Source: Sedimentibacter sp. zth1 (GTDB lineage Bacteria > Bacillota > Clostridia > Tissierellales > Sedimentibacteraceae). From it: a stretch of 64,000 nt of DNA. Shown piece after piece: positions 55,168 through 61,546 of the stretch; the first letter of the stretch is position 1, and each line of letters opens with the position of its first letter. The notes under the pieces were generated by a model. That model saw only the letters and a program-made list of their open reading frames with translations, did not search any database and had not been told where the DNA came from. The stretch lies in assembly GCF_017352195.1 (NCBI RefSeq), contig NZ_CP071445.1, positions 2,728,001 to 2,792,000 on the forward strand, given 5' to 3'. The position numbers and the translations under genes are program-made.

Positions 55168-55470
55168 ATGGATTATAGAATAATTAAGTCACCATCAGCA
55201 GGTACAAGAGAAATTATTAAGAAACGTATAGGAAACAATTGTAGGACTGATATAGACTCAGTCGGTGCAATAGGTCTAGTACAAGGAAAAGTAATTGACA
55301 TGCTATATGCATCAGATGTTGCTGAAAAGTCAGTAGGAGTTACCGTTGAAGACATAAAGGGAAATTGTCCTCAACATATAACTTTGATTGGTATTTTCGG
55401 AGATATAGCTTCAGTAGAGGTTGCGCTGAATGATATAAAAACTAAGTTAGAGGAAGGTAAATCATTATGA
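55168..55470 (+). CDS. Divergent BMC-domain shell protein
   Basis: A 100-aa protein with a recognisable but divergent BMC fold: VGAIGLVQGKVIDMLYASDV, then HITLIGIFGDIASVEVALND. The N-terminal 30 residues (DYRIIKSPSAGTREIIKKRI) precede the usual first strand, as in permuted BMC proteins. It probably occupies a specialised place in the shell. It overlaps the vertex gene by four bases. Confidence 0.8.
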   Translation: MDYRIIKSPSAGTREIIKKRIGNNCRTDIDSVGAIGLVQGKVIDMLYASDVAEKSVGVTVEDIKGNCPQHITLIGIFGDIASVEVALNDIKTKLEEGKSL

Positions 55471-55730
55471 TAACGGCAAAATTAATAGACAATATATGGG
55501 CAACAAGAAAATCAGATTTATTAAATGGTTATAAGTTTATGCTTGCTGAAATAATTGGTGGCATAACTGAAGGTGAGCGTTTAGTAGTGGTAGATATTAT
55601 TGGTGCCGGAATTGGGGACAGGGTTATAGTAAGTACAGGCTCTTCAGCACGTAAAATGCTTAACAATGATAATACTCCCGTTGATGCTGTAGTTATTGGT
55701 ATTATAGATGATGATTGCAATTTTATATAA
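55467..55730 (+). CDS. eutN: Pentameric vertex protein (BMC-P, EutN/CcmL family)
   Basis: Closes the vertices of the icosahedral shell. The 87-aa protein has MITAKLIDNIWATRKSDLLN, VVVDIIGAGIGDRVIVSTGS and VDAVVIGIID, the full EutN/CcmL fold. GAGGAAGG precedes the ATG, which overlaps the previous stop by four bases. It is the only vertex gene visible in the window. Confidence 0.95.
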   Translation: MITAKLIDNIWATRKSDLLNGYKFMLAEIIGGITEGERLVVVDIIGAGIGDRVIVSTGSSARKMLNNDNTPVDAVVIGIIDDDCNFI

Positions 55731-55766
55731 CCTTTTTAAATTATAAGATAAGAATGGAGTGAATAA

Positions 55767-56444
55767 ATGAAACAGTTAATAAGCGCAAAAGAAATGCAGA
55801 ATTTTTCAAAAGAAGGCAAAAAAGTATTTTATGCAGATAAAGATGTTATATTAACTCCTTCAGCTAAAGATATAGCTAAGAATAACGGAATTAAGATTGT
55901 GTGCGGACAACAGCCTGCAGAAATCTTAAAACATGAGTGTAAATCAGAGAATGCAAACGAATTTTTGTCAGAAGGATTTGATAAAGATATGCTAACTAAG
56001 CTTTTTAAAGCAATGCTAGATAAAGGATTTTTAGAAGAAATGCTTAAAACATTAAGCAACCAAAAAAATCTGCCATATGATTGTGAAACTGATTCTTCAG
56101 GACTTAAGGTAGTGAGAGGCAAGACTACTATAATGGATGTATTTGATACAGGAAATCCTGATGCAAAAGTGTACTTCCAAGAGTTAATATCAAAAGATGA
56201 ATCAAAAATGAGTGCTGGTTTCTTAGTTATAGAAAATTCAAAGTTTGAATGGGAGTTAACTTACGAAGAGATAGATTATGTAATAGAAGGTACATTAACT
56301 ATCGAAGTAAACGGAAAGACTTATACCGCAAAGGAAGGTGACGTACTATTTGTTCCATCTGGATCAAAAGTAGTATGGGGTTCACCTGACAAGGCAAGAG
56401 TATTTTATTCAACGTATCCGGCAAATTGGGCAGATTTATTATAA
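55767..56444 (+). CDS. eutQ: EutQ-type cupin protein
   Basis: A 225-aa protein with the N-terminal EutQ segment (MKQLISAKEMQNFSKEGKKV, LTPSAKDIAKNNGIKIV) and a C-terminal cupin (about 115-225; IDYVIEGTLTIEVNGKTYTA, EGDVLFVPSGSKVVWGSPD). EutQ of Salmonella was reported to have acetate kinase activity; with EutP-like and PduL enzymes here, conversion of acetyl phosphate to acetate is plausible. AATGGAGTG precedes the ATG. Confidence 0.9.
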   Translation: MKQLISAKEMQNFSKEGKKVFYADKDVILTPSAKDIAKNNGIKIVCGQQPAEILKHECKSENANEFLSEGFDKDMLTKLFKAMLDKGFLEEMLKTLSNQKNLPYDCETDSSGLKVVRGKTTIMDVFDTGNPDAKVYFQELISKDESKMSAGFLVIENSKFEWELTYEEIDYVIEGTLTIEVNGKTYTAKEGDVLFVPSGSKVVWGSPDKARVFYSTYPANWADLL

Positions 56445-56465
56445 TAATCTGAGGAGGTATGAAGA

Positions 56466-57122
56466 GTGCAAACACTTGGATTTATAGAAACTAGAGGACT
56501 TATAGCTACCATTGAGGCTGCTGATGTTATGACAAAATCTGCTGATATTAAATTGGTTGAAAAAAGTCATATAGGCGGAGGTTTTGTAACAGTTATCATA
56601 ACAGGTGATGTAGGAGCTGTTAAAACGGCGGTTGATGCCGGTGTTGCAGCAGTAAACCGTTTAGGTGAGAGCCTTTTGATATCCTATCATGTTATACCTC
56701 GTCCTCATGATGATATAAAAAATATAATAAAAGAAAATAAAATTGTGATATCTGATGAAATGAAAATATCATTAAATACAGATATTGCAGAAATGTCAAA
56801 ACAGACAGAAATAATTGAAAATAAAGAATTGACAGAAAATACAAGAATTGATGAAGCTGCAGAAGACGAAAATATAGATTTAGATAATAATGTTCAGAAA
56901 AATAAATTTGAAAATATAAGCAAGGATGAAATAGATAGGCTTGTAGAAGAAAAAGGCTTTGAATATGTTAGTGCGATACTGAATAACGTAAGTGTTGTAA
57001 AACTCAGAAAACTTGCAAGAGAGTATAAGGACTTTGAAATAACAGGAAGAGTTATTTCAAAAGCAAGCAAAAAAACGCTTATGACAAAATTTAGAACATA
57101 TTATAAAAATAAATTAAAATGA
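56466..57122 (+). CDS. BMC-H shell protein with a long C-terminal extension
   Basis: A 218-aa protein. Residues 1-90 are a standard BMC domain (QTLGFIETRGLIATIEAADV, VIITGDVGAVKTAVDAGVAA, SYHVIPRPHDDIKNI). A linker of about 65 residues, rich in Glu, Asn and Asp, is followed by a basic helical domain (DRLVEEKGFEYVSAILNNVS, VVKLRKLAREYKDFEI, KKTLMTKFRTYYKNK). This layout recalls EutK, whose C-terminal helix-turn-helix is thought to bind nucleic acid or protein. The start is GTG at 56466 behind GAGGAGG. Confidence 0.9.
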   Translation: MQTLGFIETRGLIATIEAADVMTKSADIKLVEKSHIGGGFVTVIITGDVGAVKTAVDAGVAAVNRLGESLLISYHVIPRPHDDIKNIIKENKIVISDEMKISLNTDIAEMSKQTEIIENKELTENTRIDEAAEDENIDLDNNVQKNKFENISKDEIDRLVEEKGFEYVSAILNNVSVVKLRKLAREYKDFEITGRVISKASKKTLMTKFRTYYKNKLK

Positions 57123-57134
57123 GGAGTTTAATAT

Positions 57135-58727
57135 ATGCAAGCATATGATAAGGATCTTCATTCAGTACAGCAGGCAAGAAATTTAGCCAGACTTGGTAAA
57201 GAAGCAGCAAACAAAATTGCAAACTATACTGAAGAACAGATAGACAGAATTATATGCAACATGGTAAGAGTTGCAGAAGAAAATAGTGTTCTTTTAGCAC
57301 AAATGGCTGTTGAAGAAACAGGATTTGGAAAGGTAGAAGACAAAACTTACAAAAATCACTTAGCATCAAGAACTTTATATGACTATATCAAGGATATGAA
57401 AACCATTGGTATTATAAATGAAGATGATGTTAACGGAGTAATTGAGATAGCTGAACCAATGGGATTAGTTATGGGAATCGTTCCATCTACAAACCCTACA
57501 TCAACAGCTATATTCAAATCAATAATATCACTTAAAGCGAGAAATGCAATAATATTTTCACCACACCCTTCAGCTTCTAAGTGTACTATAAAAGCTGTTA
57601 AACTTATGCATGATGCAGCTGTTGAGGCAGGTGCACCAGAAAATATTATCAGTTCACTTGAAGTTTTAACTATGGAAGCTACAAATGAATTAATGAAATG
57701 TCCTGAAGTAGGAATAATCATAGCAACAGGTGGACCAGGAATGGTTAAGGCTGCATATAGTGCAGGTAAACCAGCTCTAGGAGTTGGAGCAGGAAACTCA
57801 CCTGCATATATTGAAAGAACCGCAGATGTTAAAAAAGCTATAAGAAATATTATGGCAAGTAAAACATTTGATAATGGAACAATATGTGCTTCAGAGCAGT
57901 CAATCATCTGTGAAGAGTGTAACAGAGAAGAAGTAATAGATGAGTTAAAGAAAAATGGCGGTTACTTCATGAATGAAGAAGAAACTAACAAAGTATGCCA
58001 GCTTTTATTTAAAAATGGTCATACTATGAATGCAAAATTTGTAGGTAGAGCAGCACATGTTATAGCAACAGCTGCTGGAATAACTATCCCAGAAGGTACA
58101 AAAGTACTTGTAGGTGAGCAGAAGGGTGTAGGAAATGGTTACCCATTATCATTTGAAAAACTTACAACTGTTTTAGGATTCTACACAGTAAAAGATGCTC
58201 ATGAAGCTTGTGAATTAAGTATACAACTTCTTCAGAATGGAATTGGACATACAATGAGTATTCACACTGAAGATAAAGAGATTGTAAGAAAATTTGCTGC
58301 AAAACCAGCTTCTCGTATTCTTGTTAATACAGGAGGAAGTATGGGTGGAACAGGTGCAAGTACAGGATTAGCTCCATCATTTACATTAGGTTGTGGAACT
58401 TGGGGAGGAAGCTCAGTATCAGAAAATGTTACTCCTATGCATCTTGTAAATCTTAAAAAAGTTGCTTACGGTCTAAAAGATTGTGCAACATTAGCAGTTA
58501 ATGATCCAACTTTCAATAAAATTAAAACTGCACATAATTGTACAAATTCTGTAAATGCAGAAAAAATAGTATCTGCATTAGATATGAGCCCAGCACAAAT
58601 AGCTGCTGCTGCTACTGTTATTGAAAAGTGCAAAGAAGAAATTACTGATAATTCAAATTGCTCTGAAAGCTCAAATGAAATTTTTGACTTAGTAAATAAA
58701 ATTGTTGCAGCAATGAAGGAGCAGTAA
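57135..58727 (+). CDS. Acylating acetaldehyde dehydrogenase (EutE/CutF-like)
   Basis: Oxidises acetaldehyde to acetyl-CoA with NAD+ and CoA inside the shell. The 530-aa enzyme has EPMGLVMGIVPSTNPTSTAI, the NAD-binding GVGAGNSPAYIERTAD, and the catalytic cysteine in GTICASEQS (Cys251). This is the active partner of the cysteine-less paralogue at 47632. The C-terminal tail ESSNEIFDLVNKIVAAMKEQ is an amphipathic helix after a linker, a typical encapsulation peptide. GAGGAG precedes the ATG, and pduL follows one base after its stop. Confidence 0.94.
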   Translation: MQAYDKDLHSVQQARNLARLGKEAANKIANYTEEQIDRIICNMVRVAEENSVLLAQMAVEETGFGKVEDKTYKNHLASRTLYDYIKDMKTIGIINEDDVNGVIEIAEPMGLVMGIVPSTNPTSTAIFKSIISLKARNAIIFSPHPSASKCTIKAVKLMHDAAVEAGAPENIISSLEVLTMEATNELMKCPEVGIIIATGGPGMVKAAYSAGKPALGVGAGNSPAYIERTADVKKAIRNIMASKTFDNGTICASEQSIICEECNREEVIDELKKNGGYFMNEEETNKVCQLLFKNGHTMNAKFVGRAAHVIATAAGITIPEGTKVLVGEQKGVGNGYPLSFEKLTTVLGFYTVKDAHEACELSIQLLQNGIGHTMSIHTEDKEIVRKFAAKPASRILVNTGGSMGGTGASTGLAPSFTLGCGTWGGSSVSENVTPMHLVNLKKVAYGLKDCATLAVNDPTFNKIKTAHNCTNSVNAEKIVSALDMSPAQIAAAATVIEKCKEEITDNSNCSESSNEIFDLVNKIVAAMKEQ

Positions 58728-58728
58728 A

Positions 58729-59367
58729 ATGAGTAATTATGAAGATGTAATGAAACTTCTTCTTGAAATGGTTGGAGAGACAAAAAAAGATAATCTAAGT
58801 TTAGTTGTTCCGATAGGAATTTCAAACAGACATATACATTTATCAAAACAAGATATGGAAATTCTTTTTGGTAAAGGCTATGAATTGAATAGGCTAAAAG
58901 ATTTATCACAACCAGGTCAATATGCTTGTAAAGAAACAGTAACAATTTGTGGACCAAAGGGCGCTATTGAAAAAGTAAGAATACTCGGACCTGAAAGAGA
59001 TAAAACACAGGTTGAAATATTAGCTGGCGACTGCTTCAAGCTTGGGATAAAACCTTATGTGAGACAGTCAGGTCATTTGGACGATACAGCTTCTATAACA
59101 ATTATAGGACCAAATGGTTCAGTTTGTATAAATGAAGGTGTTATAGTAGCTCAAAGACATATCCACATGAATGCAAAAGATGCAAAAATGTTTAGCTATA
59201 AAGATGGTCAAACAGTAACAATTAAAGTAAGTGGTATAAGAGGCGGTACTTTCGATAATGTGATAGTGAGGGTAAGTGAAAATTACTATACTGAATGTCA
59301 TATTGATACAGAGGAAGCAAATGCTTTAGGTGTAAATTCGTCTACAAAAATAGAAGTTATTAAATAA
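58729..59367 (+). CDS. pduL: PduL-type phosphate acyltransferase
   Basis: Converts acetyl-CoA and phosphate into acetyl phosphate and CoA, freeing CoA inside the shell. The 212-aa protein has the zinc-binding SNRHIHLS near residue 30 and AQRHIHMN near 140, and two PduL beta-barrel halves (RILGPERDKTQVEI). The first 20 residues (NYEDVMKLLLEMVGETKK) are an amphipathic helix, a likely encapsulation peptide. In choline loci this gene is also called cutH. It starts one base after the dehydrogenase stop. Confidence 0.95.
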   Translation: MSNYEDVMKLLLEMVGETKKDNLSLVVPIGISNRHIHLSKQDMEILFGKGYELNRLKDLSQPGQYACKETVTICGPKGAIEKVRILGPERDKTQVEILAGDCFKLGIKPYVRQSGHLDDTASITIIGPNGSVCINEGVIVAQRHIHMNAKDAKMFSYKDGQTVTIKVSGIRGGTFDNVIVRVSENYYTECHIDTEEANALGVNSSTKIEVIK

Positions 59368-59475
59368 AGTAATTTGTTTAAAACAAATAATACAAGCTGA
59401 AATGCTAAAAAATAAATAAACGATAATATTAAATTAAAATATATTATAAATTTAAATAATTTGGAGGATTTTAAA

Positions 59476-59766
59476 ATGAAATATGATGCATTAGGAATGA
59501 TTGAAACTAAAGGTTTAGTAGGAGCTGTTGAAGCAGCAGATGCAATGGTTAAGGCTGCAAATGTATATTTAATTGGAAAAGAATATGTAGGTGGTGGACT
59601 TGTAACTGTAATGGTTAGAGGAGATGTAGGAGCTGTTAAAGCTGCTACTGATGCTGGTGCTGCTGCTGCTCAGAGAGTTGGAGAATTACTTTCTGTTCAC
59701 GTAATTCCAAGACCACACTCAGAAGTTGAAATTATACTTCCAGCTACAAAAGATGCACAAAAATAA
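59476..59766 (+). CDS. Microcompartment hexameric shell protein (BMC-H), last gene of the locus
   Basis: A 96-aa canonical BMC-H protein ([55 protein letters not shown]), close to PduA/CutM-type major shell proteins. ATG at 59476 follows TTGGAGG. A 108-base AT-rich gap with a small AACAAA/TTTGTT dyad separates it from pduL and may hold an own promoter, allowing high expression. A strong terminator follows. Confidence 0.93.
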   Translation: MKYDALGMIETKGLVGAVEAADAMVKAANVYLIGKEYVGGGLVTVMVRGDVGAVKAATDAGAAAAQRVGELLSVHVIPRPHSEVEIILPATKDAQK

Positions 59767-59846
59767 TAAAGTTTTGTATTAAACAATTAAAATTTAATTT
59801 AACAACAAAGGCTAAGTCAAAAAGTGACTTACCCTCAGCTTGTCGA

Positions 59847-59876
59847 AAAAGTCTGCTTCAAAAAGCAGACTTTTTT
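59847..59876 (+). terminator. Terminator of the choline microcompartment operon
   Basis: AAAAGTCTGCTT (59847-59858) pairs with AAGCAGACTTTT (59863-59874) around a 4-base loop and ends in T6. A second small hairpin AAGTCA/TGACTT precedes it (59813-59830). Confidence 0.9.
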
Positions 59877-59880
59877 GTTT

Positions 59881-60008
59881 GCCATGCAGGTGGAGGAACT
59901 GAAAAATGTTTTAAGATGTTTAAGGAATCACTCCCCGATAATAATTTTGTCGGAGAAATAGACTTTATTAATCCATTAAAAAAAGATAAAAAACAAGAAG
60001 CATTCTAG
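59881..60008 (+). pseudogene. Fragment copied from the 3' part of the flavodoxin gene
   Basis: Bases 59881-59995 match 26970-27085 with few substitutions and stay in the flavodoxin frame (HAGGGTEKCFKMFKESLPDN, then FVGEIDFINPLKKDKK), ending at a TAG at 60006. The start lies only a few bases beyond the operon terminator. The frame continues after the stop with coding-like FALQLLQNGTMNVIELFSYV to 60123, which does not belong to the flavodoxin. It is debris of at least two genes. Confidence 0.8.
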
Positions 60009-60121
60009 TTTGCACTTCAACTTCTTCAAAATGGGACAATGAATGTAATTGAACTCTTTTCATATGTTTTGACTCCGTCGTTAAACCAAATGCAATGCTC
60101 TCTTCAGGATAAACAAAATGA

Positions 60122-60263
60122 ATAAATAAAGAGAAAATATTTCAGAAAGAAGTACATAAAAACAAAGTTATAGAAATAATCAAATATATAAAAAAAGAAG
60201 AATTAGCAGCAAAACTTTTAGAATTAAATGCTATAACATATAGCGATATAGCAGGCCTATGTA
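60122..60263 (+). mobile_element. Remnant of a REP-associated tyrosine transposase element (copy D)
   Basis: About 70 bases match the start of copies A and B (AAAGAGAAAATATTTCAGAA), then jump to the C-terminal piece of copy A (EELAAKLLELNAITYSDIAG). The middle of the transposase is deleted. No intact GGGACGG ends are left. Confidence 0.6.
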
Positions 60264-60398
60264 ATGAACGTTTGCTTCAATTGTTGCAAATTTAACTTCA
60301 TTAACATCAAATATATCTTTAATTCTAAGTTGCTCTAAAAGCTCGCTAAAAGTAAATTAACTTTTTTTAGATTTTCTGCTAATACTTTTCCATTAAAA
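60264..60398 (-). pseudogene. Fragment of a DUF421/YetF-type membrane protein gene
   Basis: On the minus strand the translation reads NGKVLAENLKKVNL, then after a one-base frame change SELLEQLRIKDIFDVNEVKF continuing ATIEANVH. This is the C-terminal soluble part of DUF421 (YetF-like) proteins. The membrane part and start are missing. The region 60399-60561 shows no gene. Confidence 0.55.
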
Positions 60399-60561
60399 TA
60401 AATGAATATTCAAGTAGTTATTTCAAATAATATAATTAAATATAGATAAACAACTTCAACTATAAATTTATACAAGTCCATAGCTCGCTAGTGCCAGAGA
60501 TTTTGGAAATGAACAAATTAAGTTTTCGTAATGTATATCTATAATTGGAGGTATTATAATA

Positions 60562-61458
60562 ATGAAAAACTTATATTCTAAAGATATTAAAAAAGATGAG
60601 AAAAGAAATATTTCATTAATGTTAATGAAAAAAGTTTTCAGAGAAAATGAAAAAACCATTGCTTACTTGGGTGATAAAACTGGTGAGGTTAAATCTGAGA
60701 TTATAGATGAGAACGATGAATTGCTAGTGGGTGATGTACTAGAATTGGTAGGTATTTTGGATAGAATCTTTGTTGTTGAGAGTTATAAAAAAATATTGGA
60801 ATATGATGTAGAAGATTACTTATCATGTATTGAAAGGCCTATAGAAGAAATTATGGATGAGATTAATCTTATTACCAATCGAGAAATTATTAGTAAAGAA
60901 TGTAAAGCTCTTAATGATTATTTTTTTAATGATTCAGATTTTCTTAATAAATTCAAAAAAGGTATAGCCGGTGTGCGTCAACATCATAACTATAGGGGTG
61001 GTTTGGCTGAGCATACATTAAACGTAATGTATTTGTCTACGATCTTAGCTAAAAGATACGAATGTAACAATAGAGAGATTACAATACTCGGAGCTAAGCT
61101 TCATGACATAGGTAAAATTGAAGAACTCTTTGTTGATGGTCCTTTTTCTTATACTTTGCGTGGAGAAATTGAAGGACACATAGTCATTGGAGTTTCTATG
61201 CTTGAGGAAGCTTTTAAAGCTGAACCAGAATTGTATAATGAAGATTTCAAAGAAAGAATGAAAGGTTGTATCATCCAACATCATGGAAAAATGGAATATG
61301 GCTCACCAAGACAATTAAATATGGAAGAAGCCTACATTGTACATTATGCCGATTATATAGATGCAACTATGAACAAGATTTCACAAATAAAAAAAGATGT
61401 TGCTCCTGGAACTTGGTCTGAATATGATAGAAGGATAGGTACAAAACTCTATCTTTAA
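60562..61458 (+). CDS. YhaM-type 3'-5' exoribonuclease (OB-fold and HD domain)
   Basis: A 298-aa protein with an N-terminal OB-fold-like nucleic-acid-binding region (about 25-75, VFRENEKTIAYLGDKTGEVK) and an HD metal-dependent hydrolase domain: HHNYRGGLAEHTLNVMYLST, ILGAKLHDIGKI (HD pair), GHIVIGVSMLEEA and IIQHHGKMEYGSPR. This domain set equals YhaM of Firmicutes, which trims RNA and DNA 3' ends. TGGAGG precedes the ATG. It stands alone. A single-domain HD phosphohydrolase of another function cannot be excluded. Confidence 0.85.
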   Translation: MKNLYSKDIKKDEKRNISLMLMKKVFRENEKTIAYLGDKTGEVKSEIIDENDELLVGDVLELVGILDRIFVVESYKKILEYDVEDYLSCIERPIEEIMDEINLITNREIISKECKALNDYFFNDSDFLNKFKKGIAGVRQHHNYRGGLAEHTLNVMYLSTILAKRYECNNREITILGAKLHDIGKIEELFVDGPFSYTLRGEIEGHIVIGVSMLEEAFKAEPELYNEDFKERMKGCIIQHHGKMEYGSPRQLNMEEAYIVHYADYIDATMNKISQIKKDVAPGTWSEYDRRIGTKLYL

Positions 61459-61500
61459 TGTATGAATTCAGTCAAAATGCTGTTTTCATAAAAGGTAAAA

Positions 61501-61526
61501 GCGAGCCGAATAATTTATCGGCTCGC
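61501..61526 (-). terminator. Terminator shared by the convergent exoribonuclease and activase-family genes
   Basis: GCGAGCCGA/TCGGCTCGC is a perfect 9-bp stem with an 8-base loop. Read on the minus strand it is followed by TTTTACCTTTT and so ends the large minus-strand gene; on the plus strand it is followed by CTATTTAAAA, a weaker tail. Confidence 0.75.
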
Positions 61527-61546
61527 CTATTTAAAATTATACTCAT

